DNA of 43,744 bases from Bacillota bacterium (GCA_023409615.1 JAEYRF010000167.1:1-43744), one strand, 5' to 3'. Counted from the stretch's first letter, positions 1 to 9,085 are shown. Notes: generated by a model not told the origin, from the letters alone. A program made the numbers and translations.

Positions 1-740
1 CCAAGCCCGGCCATCCGCGCGCTCTCCATTACGAAGGCATACCCCATCTTGGCAAGCGGTCTGGGTAATTGCAAGAACTGTTTCCTCTTTATTTTTTTCA
101 ATATCTGGCTTGCAGGCTCGTAAAATCTTGAAGTTGGCCATCCCCATACACGGCCAAGTCCCATTCTGAGCGCATCCTTTATCTCTTCATTGCCATTATA
201 TTCCCAGAATGCGTTTCCGATCTCCCCTGTCCAATGCCCATCGCTCCCCGCACAAAAAGCTTTATCCCTCTTTATAGCTTCTTCCAGCGCCATACCATTA
301 GCTTCCATGTTTCTAGATAAAGCAGTGCGGCTGTTGTATACCTCTATACCATCCAGCTCATCCCATAGTGCCGGTTCATATTCCATTGCCCTTTTGAAGG
401 GATGGGCGATAAATACAAGTGCGTCCTGCTCCCTCGCACCCGATACGATATCACGCCACCGGTAACAATCGGCAGCATCCTTCGGCAGGTTGAGTTCTTC
501 AAGCCCCTGCCTTAGAAAATAGACAAGAAGATGCCCCATATCGGTAGAGTACTCTGCTCCCGGAATTATCATAATATCTGACCGACCTGCTCTCATAGCC
601 TCTTCACTGCCCTTAAAGCTATTGTGATCAGTGATCGAAATGCCCTGTAGCCCTGCCTTTAAAGCTTTGTGTATAATATCTTCCACACTGCTTCGGGAAT
701 CAGGGGAATGTGCAGAATGTATATGCAGATCAAACTTCAA
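1..740 (-). CDS. PHP-domain metal-dependent phosphoesterase, partial (C-terminus outside window)
   Basis: The protein begins at a TTG codon (738-740) preceded by AGGAGG eight bases upstream and runs off the left edge; 246 codons are visible. The N-terminus reads MKFDLHIHSAHSPDSRSS, the classic HxHS...S motif I of PHP (polymerase and histidinol phosphatase) domains. Later come ITDHNS, PGAEYS, an FIAHPFKR segment and an SDGHW segment, which supply the remaining histidine and acidic metal ligands of the fold. The closest functional class is the stand-alone PHP phosphoesterases (histidinol phosphatase-like or nucleotide phosphoesterases); the substrate cannot be told from sequence. It lies 83 bp downstream of the ATP-grasp gene in the same direction and is probably co-transcribed. 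Family call is strong, substrate unknown. Confidence 0.85.
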   Translation of the reverse strand, partial: MKFDLHIHSAHSPDSRSSVEDIIHKALKAGLQGISITDHNSFKGSEEAMRAGRSDIMIIPGAEYSTDMGHLLVYFLRQGLEELNLPKDAADCYRWRDIVSGAREQDALVFIAHPFKRAMEYEPALWDELDGIEVYNSRTALSRNMEANGMALEEAIKRDKAFCAGSDGHWTGEIGNAFWEYNGNEEIKDALRMGLGRVWGWPTSRFYEPASQILKKIKRKQFLQLPRPLAKMGYAFVMESARMAGL

Positions 741-823
741 CGTATCAACCTCCTGCGGAGAATTCGGCATTCATTCCATGTGCTTATTTCACGCATCTGT
801 TTCATGCATGGTATTCCTTATAC

Positions 824-2110
824 TTATAGCTTTCTTAACGCTTGCCGTATGTAAGCTAATGATGATCTCAGATCCCTGAATTCAAGTACTCCGTCTCTAA
901 TCCGCGGGTTAAGGAGCTGTCCGGTAAATTGCATCAGGAACTTAAATTTATTCTTCTTCACTCGCATATAACCGGGCAGAGACAAAATATCCTGGAACAA
1001 AAACCGCATGCGGGTTCCCTGTTTATATCCGCACTTGGGGGTGGCGGCCTCTGAGCTACGCGCCTCACATGGATTTACTGCATCGTTGCCAGCACGCACC
1101 TCACATAGTTCTACTGCATCATTGCCGGTACGCTCCCCGGATAGTTCCCCGGAAGCGGCACGGTAAATAGCAAAGGGGATATCACACCCGGAAAGTATTG
1201 AAAGCGGCAGGCTTCCCCAAAATCTCGGATTTATTTCCATAAGAAAAACCCCGGAGTCCAAATTGCCCTTGAATTCCACCATGGCAACCCCTCTCCAATT
1301 CAGCTCCTTCAAAAGACGGATCGCATAATCAACAAGCTTATCATCCCAGATGCTCTCGCAAAAGCAGCTCGGGCCTCCGGTAACCGGATATTCTCTAATC
1401 CTTTTATGGCAGAAAATCTCAAGAGGCTCCCCTCTTTTGTCAAAGACCGCTGATACACCGAAGCCTTCACCGCGAATGTACTCCTGAACCAGAGGAAACT
1501 CTTGCATTGAATGCATCTGCGAATATGCCTCAATAAAGGTCTGTCGATCTTCTACTATTTTATAGCGTTTTGCGGGCTTAAGCTTTAGCGCTTCGCCCTT
1601 TCTGTACTTTATAACAACAGGGTATTTTATTCTCTCAGATAACTGCTCAACGGTTTCATTTACTGACAAGGATGCGGTTTCCGGACATGGAATACCTGTT
1701 TTCATTGCGATATCTATAAGCCTTCGCTTGTCATCTGCAATCTCCATACTCTCCAATGACGGTACTATAAAATCAACATATGGCTCAAGAAGACTGCTGC
1801 ACTCGGATACAGCCATAAGACTGTCAATGCCAACGGCAATCAGGACAGGTTTCTTCCATTCATCACTATTTGAATTTTTTTTACTCTCTGCTGATAGATT
1901 TACGATACTATTTATAAATTCAGACTTATTTTGGATTGCACTTGGAACAAGCCTCTTATCAGAAGCATACCTTGAATAAAAGCCTAAAATGGATTTTTGC
2001 GGAACAGTTTCATATTCCAAGGCAGTGATATCAATTGACCTCCTGCCAAGCGATCTTACAGCCGCTAATCCCATACGGTAATGAACATCAGTAATAAAAG
2101 CTCTTTCCAA
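824..2110 (-). CDS. ATP-grasp domain ligase of unknown substrate
   Basis: A 428-residue protein with a TTG start preceded by AAAGGGG nine bases upstream. Residues 1-110 look like the Rossmann-like pre-ATP-grasp region; residues about 130-320 form the ATP-grasp core, with the KYRKGEALKLKP nucleotide-lid segment, VQEYIRGEGFGVS, and the diagnostic metal-binding MEINPRFWGS at 291-300. This resembles the carbamoyl-phosphate-synthase-like or carboxylate-amine ligase branch, which joins a carboxylate to an amine through an acyl-phosphate; the actual substrates cannot be inferred. Residues 328-351 are a duplicated 12-residue unit just after the core, which looks like an added linker. It sits between a small unknown gene and a PHP phosphoesterase in one apparent operon. 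Confidence 0.8.
   Translation of the reverse strand: MERAFITDVHYRMGLAAVRSLGRRSIDITALEYETVPQKSILGFYSRYASDKRLVPSAIQNKSEFINSIVNLSAESKKNSNSDEWKKPVLIAVGIDSLMAVSECSSLLEPYVDFIVPSLESMEIADDKRRLIDIAMKTGIPCPETASLSVNETVEQLSERIKYPVVIKYRKGEALKLKPAKRYKIVEDRQTFIEAYSQMHSMQEFPLVQEYIRGEGFGVSAVFDKRGEPLEIFCHKRIREYPVTGGPSCFCESIWDDKLVDYAIRLLKELNWRGVAMVEFKGNLDSGVFLMEINPRFWGSLPLSILSGCDIPFAIYRAASGELSGERTGNDAVELCEVRAGNDAVNPCEARSSEAATPKCGYKQGTRMRFLFQDILSLPGYMRVKKNKFKFLMQFTGQLLNPRIRDGVLEFRDLRSSLAYIRQALRKL
1058..1129 (-). repeat. Tandem 36-bp repeat inside the ATP-grasp gene
   Basis: Two adjacent, roughly 80% identical 36-bp units encode TGNDAVELCEVR and AGNDAVNPCEAR. They lie in frame between the ATP-grasp core and the C-terminal segment. 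They look like a recent in-frame duplication in a surface linker. Confidence 0.75.
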
Positions 2111-2153
2111 TTAGCAGTGCCCCTTTATTTGCATATCATTCACCAAACCGGCA

Positions 2154-2414
2154 TTATTGCCCCAGTTGTATTTCTAATTTGTCGAACCAGATCTTTTCAA
2201 TAAATTGTTCCGAAGAAAAAAATGTCCTTCTGAAAACAGCAAGCTCGCGGGTGTTTTTTTTAAGCCACAGAGGAACAGGTATATCCAGCAGCGCACACAA
2301 GTCAACGAGGCACGTCTCCAGCTTATCCCTGAAGCTATGCCCCTCATCTTCGTCCTGAGCAGCCGCCTCTTTGATCAGTTTTCCCTCAACAAATATTTTT
2401 CCGTTTAGTGTCAA
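2154..2414 (-). CDS. Small conserved-looking protein of unknown function (86 aa)
   Basis: I do not recognise this family. The gene starts with TTG (2412-2414) after AAAGGTG with seven bases spacing, and ends 43 bp before the ATP-grasp gene on the same strand. The protein is soluble, with an acidic patch (DEDEGH), a likely amphipathic helix (FRDKLETCLVDLCALL), and a C-terminal FFSSEQFIEKIWFDKLEI segment; there is no signal peptide or membrane segment. Its position at the head of the ATP-grasp/PHP run suggests it is part of the same unit. Coding support is the ribosome site, the spacing and a plausible globular composition. Confidence 0.6.
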   Translation of the reverse strand: MTLNGKIFVEGKLIKEAAAQDEDEGHSFRDKLETCLVDLCALLDIPVPLWLKKNTRELAVFRRTFFSSEQFIEKIWFDKLEIQLGQ

Positions 2415-2558
2415 GTCGATTCACCTTTCTACGCACTTGCCCATTTGTATCTTGCCCTCTTTGTCCTATACCTAATTATACCTCGATATTCCTCTTTACC
2501 CTATACCCGTCGCTTTTTCTTTTATCCTATCTGCACCTTGCCCTGCTTACCTTCTACT
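2415..2558. other. Intergenic gap, strongly purine-rich on the minus strand
   Basis: About 144 bp between cimA and the 86-aa gene. On the minus strand the sequence is almost all A and G in short runs such as GGTATAGGGTAAAGAGGAA. I see no hairpin terminator and no clear -35/-10 pair. It may be an untranslated spacer joining the two units. Confidence 0.4.
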
Positions 2559-4118
2559 CTACTTACCAAGCTTGTATTCGATCGAGTCTACAAGTGCTTT
2601 CCAACTGGCCTCGATGATGTCGGTTGAAACCCCGATAGTAGTCCACACCTCATCACCGTCTGTTGATTCGATGAGAACTCTTACCTTAGCGGCAGTAGCT
2701 GATGTTGAATCCAATACTCTTACCTTATAGTCTGTCAGTTTCATTTCATGTATGCTTGGGTAGAACACAGAAAGTGCCTTTCTGACTGCATTATCAAGTG
2801 CATTGACAGGGCCTTCTCCTTCTGCAGCGGTTATTTCCTCCTGATTGCCGACCATAACCTTGATCATCGCAGATGAATTACGTTCATTTGCTTTAGCAGG
2901 CTCATTGACGATCACCTTAAAATCCTTCAGTTCAAAGGACGGCTGATATTTACCCAGAACCTTCCTGATAATTAATTCAAAGGAGCTTTCAGCGCCCTCA
3001 TACTGATAGCCTTCGTGCTCCATTTCCTTCATCTTATCAATGATCAGCCTTGCCTCAGGTGAATCCTTTGTCAGCGACGGCTCAACCTTCTTTGCCATAC
3101 TCAACACAGCACTTCTGCCGGCCACCTCAGACATGAGAAAAGTCCTTTCATTGCCGACACATTCAGGGTCAAACATTTCATATGCAGATGTATTCTTTGC
3201 AACAGCATCTGCATGCATCCCGGCCTTGTGAGCAAATGCTGCTTTGCCGACATATGGTGATCTTTCATCATGGATCACATTGGCAATCTCGCTGATGGCA
3301 CGTGCTACAGGCGTCATTTCACACATGTTCCCCTCAGGGATACAGTTGTAACCCATTTTCAACTGCAGAGTCGGGATTATTGTGCAGAGGTTTGCGTTGC
3401 CGCACCTCTCCCCAAACCCGTTAATCGTACCCTGCACCTGAGTTGCTCCGGCCTGTACTGCCATGATCGAGCCTGCAACAGCCATACCGGTATCATTGTG
3501 ACAATGAATCCCTATCGGGATATCAAACTTTGCAACCATCTTCTCAGTTATGTTGAAAATGTCACCGGGCAGTGTTCCGCCCTTTGTGTCGCAAAGGCAA
3601 AGGCTGTCAGCGCCTGCATCAGCAGCGGCTTTCAAAGTCTCCAATGCATAAGCGGCGTTTGACTCATATCCGTCAAAGAAATGCTCCGCATCGTATACAA
3701 CTTCCTTGCCTAACTCTTTAAAATACCTGACTGTATCGGTGATCATGCGAAGATTTTCTTCCAGAGTCGTCTTCAATATATCTGTCACCTGGAAATCCCA
3801 AGCTTTTCCGAACAGCACAACCGCATCGGTCCCGGCCAGCAATAGCGATTTGACATTGGCATCCTCTTCCACCCGGATACCAACTCTTCTCGTACTGCCA
3901 AAAGCGATAAGCTTTGCATGATTAAATTTTATCTTTTTCACTCTCTCGAAAAACTCCAAATCCTTAGGGTTAGAACCGGGGTTCCCCGCCTCTATATAAG
4001 ACACCCCCAGAGAATCCAGCCTTTTTACGATTTTGAGCTTATCCTCCACCGTATAGGAAATACCCTGCGCCTGCGCTCCGTCCCTAAGTGTAGAGTCCAG
4101 AACAACAATATTCTTCAT
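2559..4118 (-). CDS. cimA: (R)-citramalate synthase
   Basis: A 519-residue member of the LeuA-like Claisen-condensing family. The N-terminus has VLDSTLRDGAQ, where 2-isopropylmalate synthases usually have DTTLRDGEQ, followed by YIEAGNPGSNPKD; the metal-binding HCHNDTGMAVA motif lies near residue 205 and the GTINGFGERCGN segment near 235. A C-terminal LeuA-type allosteric domain starts near residue 390. The length, the DGAQ variant and the coexistence of a separate true leuA next door point to citramalate synthase, which condenses pyruvate and acetyl-CoA on the threonine-independent route to 2-oxobutanoate and isoleucine. Its ATG overlaps the leuA stop codon by four bases (ATGA), and its ribosome site AAGGAG is inside leuA, so translation is probably coupled. 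Confidence 0.9.
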   Translation of the reverse strand: MKNIVVLDSTLRDGAQAQGISYTVEDKLKIVKRLDSLGVSYIEAGNPGSNPKDLEFFERVKKIKFNHAKLIAFGSTRRVGIRVEEDANVKSLLLAGTDAVVLFGKAWDFQVTDILKTTLEENLRMITDTVRYFKELGKEVVYDAEHFFDGYESNAAYALETLKAAADAGADSLCLCDTKGGTLPGDIFNITEKMVAKFDIPIGIHCHNDTGMAVAGSIMAVQAGATQVQGTINGFGERCGNANLCTIIPTLQLKMGYNCIPEGNMCEMTPVARAISEIANVIHDERSPYVGKAAFAHKAGMHADAVAKNTSAYEMFDPECVGNERTFLMSEVAGRSAVLSMAKKVEPSLTKDSPEARLIIDKMKEMEHEGYQYEGAESSFELIIRKVLGKYQPSFELKDFKVIVNEPAKANERNSSAMIKVMVGNQEEITAAEGEGPVNALDNAVRKALSVFYPSIHEMKLTDYKVRVLDSTSATAAKVRVLIESTDGDEVWTTIGVSTDIIEASWKALVDSIEYKLGK

Positions 4119-5659
4119 ATGGTCTCCTTCTTTCCTAAGGCTTCTCTTCCATGGTCATTGACCACTCTGTTAATCGCATTGATATAGGCCTTTATGCTGG
4201 CCTCGATCACGTCTGTGCTTACACCTCTGCCGACATATATCCTGTCGTTCTTGATAACCCTCACAGTCGCCTCACCAAGTGCATCCTTGCCCTCTGTAAC
4301 ACCTTTGAGACTGTAATCCTGAAGCGTCAGTTCGAAACCTACTGTTCTTTCAACCGCATTAAAGGCCGCATTTATAGGCCCGTCTCCGGTAGCCGCTTCC
4401 GTCACAAGTACACCATCCTTTATAAGGCTTAGCGTAGCTGTCGATATAACCTTATTGCCACTGTTGATCTGGAAGCTGTCCAGTTTATAAATTTCCTCGA
4501 CCTCAGAAAATTTATCTCCAACCAGAGCCTCGATATCACGGTCAAGCACTGTCTTTTTCTTATCCGCCAGCTCCTTGAACTTCTCAAATGCCGTGCTGAT
4601 AACGTCAGGTGTCAGGTTGTAGCCCATTTCCTTCAGCCGTTCTTCAAAGGCATGTCTGCCGGAAAGCTTGCCAAGTACCATTTTGTTCTGCGAAAGCCCG
4701 ATGGACTCGGGTGTCATAATTTCATATGTTGATTTCTCCGCCATCACACCATGCTGGTGGATGCCTGATTCATGCGCAAAAGCATTAGCTCCGACAATAG
4801 CCTTATTTGGCTGGACGCTAATACCCGTCAAACTACTGACAAGCCTACTTGACCGGTATATCTGCTTTGTATCTATGTTGTGCTCCAAATCTCCATAATA
4901 ATCCTTTCTGGTCTGAAGGCCCATGATAATCTCCTCTACCGAAGCATTTCCTGCCCTCTCTCCCAGTCCATTAATAGTACATTCAACCTGTGTAGCACCG
5001 TTCCTGACAGCTGCCAGCGAGTTAGCCACAGCAAGGCCAAGATCATTATGGCAATGGACGCTGATATCTGCTTTATCGATTCCGGGCACGTTTTCCTTAA
5101 TACCTTTTATCAGCCGACCAAATTCATCCGGAGAAGAATATCCCACTGTATCCGGAATATTTACCACAGTAGCACCTGCTTTGATGACCTCCTCAACAAC
5201 CCTGTAGAGGAAATCTGTCCTGGTTCTGCTGGCATCCTCCGCTGAAAATTCTATGTTTGAGCAATACTTCTTCGCATATTTAACCATTGCAATCGCCCTT
5301 GCAAGAACCTCATCCTCTGTCATTCTCAGCTTATATTTCATATGGATGTCCGAGGTCGCGATAAAGGTGTGTATGCATGGGCTTTCGGCATTGCGCACCG
5401 CTTCCCATGCCCTGTCTATGTCCTTCTCCATTGCTCTGCTTAGACTTGCGATTGTAGCTCCCTTTACATTTTCAGCAACTGTCTTAACGGCTTCAAAATC
5501 ACCGGGGGACGAAATGGCAAATCCTGCCTCGATCACGTCCACTCCAAGCCGGACAAGCTGTCGTGCAATTTCCAGCTTCTCCTGTATATTCAGGCTTACA
5601 CCGGGGGTTTGTTCCCCATCTCTTAATGTTGTATCAAAAATTTTAATCCTTGCTGCCAT
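4115..5659 (-). CDS. leuA: 2-isopropylmalate synthase
   Basis: A 514-residue protein starting at ATG 5659, chosen because AAGGAGG lies seven bases upstream; a longer frame reading has no ribosome site. It carries FDTTLRDGEQTPGVS at the N-terminus, SVHCHNDLGLAVANS (metal ligands) and CTINGLGERAGNA in the TIM barrel, and a C-terminal regulatory domain with the ATGDGPINAAFNAVE segment expected for leucine feedback binding. It condenses acetyl-CoA with 2-oxoisovalerate, the first committed step to leucine. It follows ilvC after a 252-bp gap with strong inverted repeats and is fused by a 4-bp overlap to cimA. leuB, leuC, leuD and ilvD are not in the window. Confidence 0.95.
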   Translation of the reverse strand: MAARIKIFDTTLRDGEQTPGVSLNIQEKLEIARQLVRLGVDVIEAGFAISSPGDFEAVKTVAENVKGATIASLSRAMEKDIDRAWEAVRNAESPCIHTFIATSDIHMKYKLRMTEDEVLARAIAMVKYAKKYCSNIEFSAEDASRTRTDFLYRVVEEVIKAGATVVNIPDTVGYSSPDEFGRLIKGIKENVPGIDKADISVHCHNDLGLAVANSLAAVRNGATQVECTINGLGERAGNASVEEIIMGLQTRKDYYGDLEHNIDTKQIYRSSRLVSSLTGISVQPNKAIVGANAFAHESGIHQHGVMAEKSTYEIMTPESIGLSQNKMVLGKLSGRHAFEERLKEMGYNLTPDVISTAFEKFKELADKKKTVLDRDIEALVGDKFSEVEEIYKLDSFQINSGNKVISTATLSLIKDGVLVTEAATGDGPINAAFNAVERTVGFELTLQDYSLKGVTEGKDALGEATVRVIKNDRIYVGRGVSTDVIEASIKAYINAINRVVNDHGREALGKKETI

Positions 5660-5725
5660 GTGATAACCTCCTTCAAACCTTCTGTCCCGTGCCCCGCTAA
5701 GCCCGGGCAGCAATCTCATATTTAT

Positions 5726-5817
5726 AACGCCTAAGTTCAGAGTAAATTTTTTGGCTGTAGAAAAATTTACTTACCTCTGCGGCGTTTCAATGAAGCGGAA
5801 CATTTTGCCGTTTCATT
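5726..5817 (-). promoter_or_regulatory. Structured intercistronic element between ilvC and leuA
   Basis: Nested inverted repeats: AACGCC (5726-5731) pairs with GGCGTT (5781-5786), CAGAG with CTCTG, and AGTAAATTTTT (5741-5751) with AAAAATTTACT (5761-5771), giving a 61-nt extended stem-loop. Just upstream on the transcript is a second hairpin with arms 5789-5798 and 5808-5817. Neither is followed by a U-run on the minus strand, so a simple terminator is unlikely. It could control leuA-cimA expression or protect or process the mRNA; no T-box core is present here. Confidence 0.55.
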
Positions 5818-5911
5818 ATAAGTATCCGGCGGTACTGATCCCGCCTTTTCTCTGTTTTTATCTTTTTCTGCTGAGTTCAAGCCAACGTATGTGTTTCTTC
5901 TCATTAGTCTA

Positions 5912-6907
5912 TTATTTCTTCAGCCAGCTCATCATCTTTCTGAGCTCCGCGCCCACCTTCTCCAGCTGGTGTTCGGACTGACGCTGCCTGGTTGCAAGGA
6001 ATTCTGCCCTGCCGCCTGCTTTGTTCTCCATAATCCATCTGGATGCAAATGTGCCATCCTGTATCTCTGTGAGTACCTTTTTCATTTCTTTTCTTGTCTC
6101 ATCGGTGATGATTCTCTTGCCGATCATATAGTCTCCATACTCAGCCGTATCGCTGATGGAGTATCTCATATACGCAAAACCGCCCTGGTTTATCAGGTCA
6201 ACAATGAGCTTCATCTCATGAACACATTCAAAATAAGCACTTTCAGGCTGATAACCTGCCGCTACCAATGTCTCGAAGCCGGCCTTCATCAATTCGGTCA
6301 CACCACCACACAAAACTGCCTGCTCACCAAATAAATCCGTTTCGGTCTCTTCTCTGAATGTTGTCTCAAGAATCCCTGCTCTGCCTGCGCCAATGCCCGA
6401 AGCATATGCCAATGCATAATCCTTTGCTTTTCCGGAAGCATCCTGGTGAATTGCGATCAGTGAGGGAACGCCCCTGCCTTCAGTATACTGGCTTCTAACT
6501 GTATGTCCCGGTCCCTTTGGCGCGATCATGACAACATCAACAAACTTCGGAGGTCTGATCTGGCTGAAATGAATATTGAAACCATGTGCAAACGCCAGAA
6601 TGTCGCCGTCCTTCAAACTTGGTTCAATGCTATTATAGTACATATCAGCCTGTGTCTGATCCGGTGTAAGTATCATAATCAAATCACCGGCTTTTGCAGC
6701 TTCTGCCGTATCCATAACCTTTAACCCGGCATCAGATGCCTCTTTCCTTCTGGTAGACCCTGGCATCAGTCCTACCACCACATTCACTCCACTATCCTTC
6801 AGGTTCTGCGCATGTGCGTGTCCCTGACTTCCATAGCCGATAACAGCTACTGTCTTACCCCTAAGCAGATCCAGACTGCAATCACTGTCATAATACATTT
6901 TAGCCAT
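5912..6907 (-). CDS. ilvC: Ketol-acid reductoisomerase, class I
   Basis: A 331-residue protein, the usual length for the short class I enzyme. The Rossmann domain shows VIGYGSQGHAHAQNLKDSG, then the cofactor loop GLMPGSTRRKEA, whose Ser/Arg content suggests NADPH; FAHGFNIHF and VMIAPKGPGHTVR follow. The C-terminal knotted domain has the metal ligands in DLFGEQAVLCGG and FECVHEMKLIVDL. It converts acetolactate and acetohydroxybutyrate to the dihydroxy acids of valine, leucine and isoleucine synthesis. ATG is preceded by GAGGAG eight bases upstream, and ilvN ends only five bases before it. Confidence 0.97.
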   Translation of the reverse strand: MAKMYYDSDCSLDLLRGKTVAVIGYGSQGHAHAQNLKDSGVNVVVGLMPGSTRRKEASDAGLKVMDTAEAAKAGDLIMILTPDQTQADMYYNSIEPSLKDGDILAFAHGFNIHFSQIRPPKFVDVVMIAPKGPGHTVRSQYTEGRGVPSLIAIHQDASGKAKDYALAYASGIGAGRAGILETTFREETETDLFGEQAVLCGGVTELMKAGFETLVAAGYQPESAYFECVHEMKLIVDLINQGGFAYMRYSISDTAEYGDYMIGKRIITDETRKEMKKVLTEIQDGTFASRWIMENKAGGRAEFLATRQRQSEHQLEKVGAELRKMMSWLKK

Positions 6908-6912
6908 TTATT

Positions 6913-7425
6913 TCACTCCTCCTCATTATTGGTTACCTTTATAATTCGATTGCCTCTCTCGATAGCAATTGTACCCGTTCTTACGATCTCTTTGATCCCG
7001 AACTGCCTGAGCATATCTTCCAGAGCCGCCACCTTATCTTCGTTTCCGGATACCTCGATAGTCAATGTTGTCTTCGATACATCAACGATGTTGGCCCTGA
7101 ATATACCTACGATCTGAATTATTTCTGTTCTGTTAGAGGCGTTTGCAGATACTTTAATGAGTGCCAGTTCACGATTAATCGACTCATGCGACTCCAGTTT
7201 CTTGAGCTTTATGACATCAATTAGTTTATTCAATTGCTTACTAACCTGTTCAACCGTATACTCGTCACCATCTACGACAATAGTCATCCTCGATATATCC
7301 GGATTTTCAGTCACTCCGACGGCCAAACTGTCGATGTTGAAGCCCCTTCTACTAAACAGACCCGCTACTCTTGACAGTACACCGGCGTGATTCTCCACCA
7401 GAACCGATAGTGTATGTTTACCCAT
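6913..7425 (-). CDS. ilvN: Acetolactate synthase small (regulatory) subunit
   Basis: A 170-residue protein. The start at ATG 7425 is chosen because AGAGGAG lies nine bases upstream and the family begins HTLSVLVENHAGVLSRVAGLFSRRGFNI. Residues 1-75 are the ACT domain that binds feedback amino acid; the C-terminal half, to about 160, is the AHAS small-subunit C-terminal domain that activates the large subunit. It binds IlvB and confers end-product inhibition. It lies 31 bp after ilvB and 5 bp before ilvC, all one operon. Confidence 0.95.
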   Translation of the reverse strand: MGKHTLSVLVENHAGVLSRVAGLFSRRGFNIDSLAVGVTENPDISRMTIVVDGDEYTVEQVSKQLNKLIDVIKLKKLESHESINRELALIKVSANASNRTEIIQIVGIFRANIVDVSKTTLTIEVSGNEDKVAALEDMLRQFGIKEIVRTGTIAIERGNRIIKVTNNEEE

Positions 7426-7456
7426 TTCAGCATCTCCTCTCAGAACTCTATTTTTA

Positions 7457-9085
7457 CTATAATGTAGACTCCATGGGATCCACGGCACATTCCAGCAGAT
7501 ACGGCATATCATCAGCTGTAAGTCGTTCCAGTGCATCCTTCACCTGGGAGTCCGAACTGATCCTCTCTCCCTTAAAGCCATATGCTCCAACCAATGAAAT
7601 AAAATCAGGATTATTGTCCAGACATACTTGTGAATAACGGCCGCCATGCTTGCTGAGCTGAAGCTCTCTTACCATTCCGAGCCTGCAATTATTAAAAAGT
7701 ATGATTTTTACACCAATCCCGTATTGCTTCATCGTCCCCAGCTCCTGCATTGACATTTGAAAGCTTCCGTCTCCGCTGATTACGACCACAGGAGCCTCTG
7801 GTTTACCAAGCTTTGCACCGACCGCTGCGGGTAGTCCATAGCCCATAGTGCCCAGTCCGCCTGAGGTTATAAATGTCTTTGGTCTGTTTATCTGATAATT
7901 ATTCGCAGCCCATATCTGATTCTGTCCTACCTCTGTGGCAATGACAGCATCACCGGGAAGATATTCTGATAAAACAGATAATAAGTACTTTGGATTAACA
8001 AACTGCGAATCATTTTTCGCAACAGGCTTAACCTGTTTCTGCATCTTATGATCTGCAATCGTCGCTGCCCATTCCGCGTTTCCTCCTGAACTAACCATGT
8101 TCAGAAGTTCCTTCAGTATCTGCCTCACATCACCTACCAGCGGAATCGCTGAATTTATATTCTTACCGATTTCAGCGGGATCTATATCAATATGAATGAT
8201 CTTCGCCTTCTTCGCAAGTCCGCTGGCGGCACCCATCGCCCTGTCCCCGGCTCTTGCCCCAAGGATAAGCACAAGGTCGGCATGATGCAGCGCATAATTA
8301 GCCGTCTGAGTTCCATGAGTACCTACCATTCCACAATACATCGGATGTACAGATGAAATTGCCCCGATTCCCATCAATGTAGTTGTAACGGGAATACTGC
8401 GTCGTTCTGCCAATTCAAGCACCTCTGCACAGGCATTGGATGTAATTACACCGCCGCCGGCACAAATCACAGGCCTTTCCGCCGCCTCAAGCGCAGCAGC
8501 AGCTCTTTTAATCTGCATCGGATGGCCCTTGTAAGTCGGTTTATAGCCCCTGATATCAACACTTTCCGGATATTGAAAGTCAAAGGTACTGTTTTGCACA
8601 TCTACAGGAACATCAATAACAACAGGCCCCGGGCGTCCGGTAGCAGCTATGTGAAAGGCTTCTTTAATCACTCTGGGCAGATCTGTTGCCTTTTTTACAA
8701 GGTAATTATGCTTACTGAACGGAGCTGTCGCTCCTGTGATGTCCGCTTCCTGAAAAGCATCAGTACCGATCATCCCGCTGGACACCTGCCCCGTTATGGC
8801 TATAATTGGAATACTGTCCATATACGCATTTGCAATCCCGGTGATCAGGTTAGTTGCTCCGGGTCCTGAGGTAGAAACACATACGCCTGCACGCCCTGTT
8901 ACGCGTGCATATCCATTTGCTGCGTGAACCGCACCCTGCTCATGCCTGGTCAGTATATGCCTGATGGAGCTCCCAAGCAGAGCATCGTAGAATGGAGATA
9001 TAGCCGCACCGGGATATCCGAATATCGTATCGGTCTTTTCCATTTCGAGGGCTCTTATAATTGCCTCTGCACCGGTCATTTTCAT
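7457..9085 (-). CDS. ilvB: Acetolactate synthase large (catalytic) subunit
   Basis: A 542-residue thiamine-diphosphate enzyme. ATG 9085 is preceded by AAAGGAG and begins MKMTGAEAIIRALE; a longer in-frame reading would run back into the T-box terminator, so it is rejected. The N-terminal PYR domain has FGYPGAAISPFYDAL and the catalytic Glu in RHEQGAVHAANGYAR; the middle domain has GARAGDRAMG; the C-terminal PP domain has the ThDP motif GDGSFQMSMQELGT followed by NN. It makes acetolactate from two pyruvates, or acetohydroxybutyrate from pyruvate and 2-oxobutanoate. It is the first gene of the ilv-leu operon and is controlled by the T-box upstream. Confidence 0.96.
   Translation of the reverse strand: MKMTGAEAIIRALEMEKTDTIFGYPGAAISPFYDALLGSSIRHILTRHEQGAVHAANGYARVTGRAGVCVSTSGPGATNLITGIANAYMDSIPIIAITGQVSSGMIGTDAFQEADITGATAPFSKHNYLVKKATDLPRVIKEAFHIAATGRPGPVVIDVPVDVQNSTFDFQYPESVDIRGYKPTYKGHPMQIKRAAAALEAAERPVICAGGGVITSNACAEVLELAERRSIPVTTTLMGIGAISSVHPMYCGMVGTHGTQTANYALHHADLVLILGARAGDRAMGAASGLAKKAKIIHIDIDPAEIGKNINSAIPLVGDVRQILKELLNMVSSGGNAEWAATIADHKMQKQVKPVAKNDSQFVNPKYLLSVLSEYLPGDAVIATEVGQNQIWAANNYQINRPKTFITSGGLGTMGYGLPAAVGAKLGKPEAPVVVISGDGSFQMSMQELGTMKQYGIGVKIILFNNCRLGMVRELQLSKHGGRYSQVCLDNNPDFISLVGAYGFKGERISSDSQVKDALERLTADDMPYLLECAVDPMESTL

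Noticed and set aside
3270..3662. Long plus-strand frames inside cimA, leuA, ilvB, rho and others
   Set aside because: They are antisense shadows of strong conserved genes, with no ribosome sites or recognisable domains.
5660..5911. A second T-box or a factor-independent terminator before leuA
   Set aside because: There is no GGTGGTACC core, no Stem I motif, and no U-run after either hairpin.
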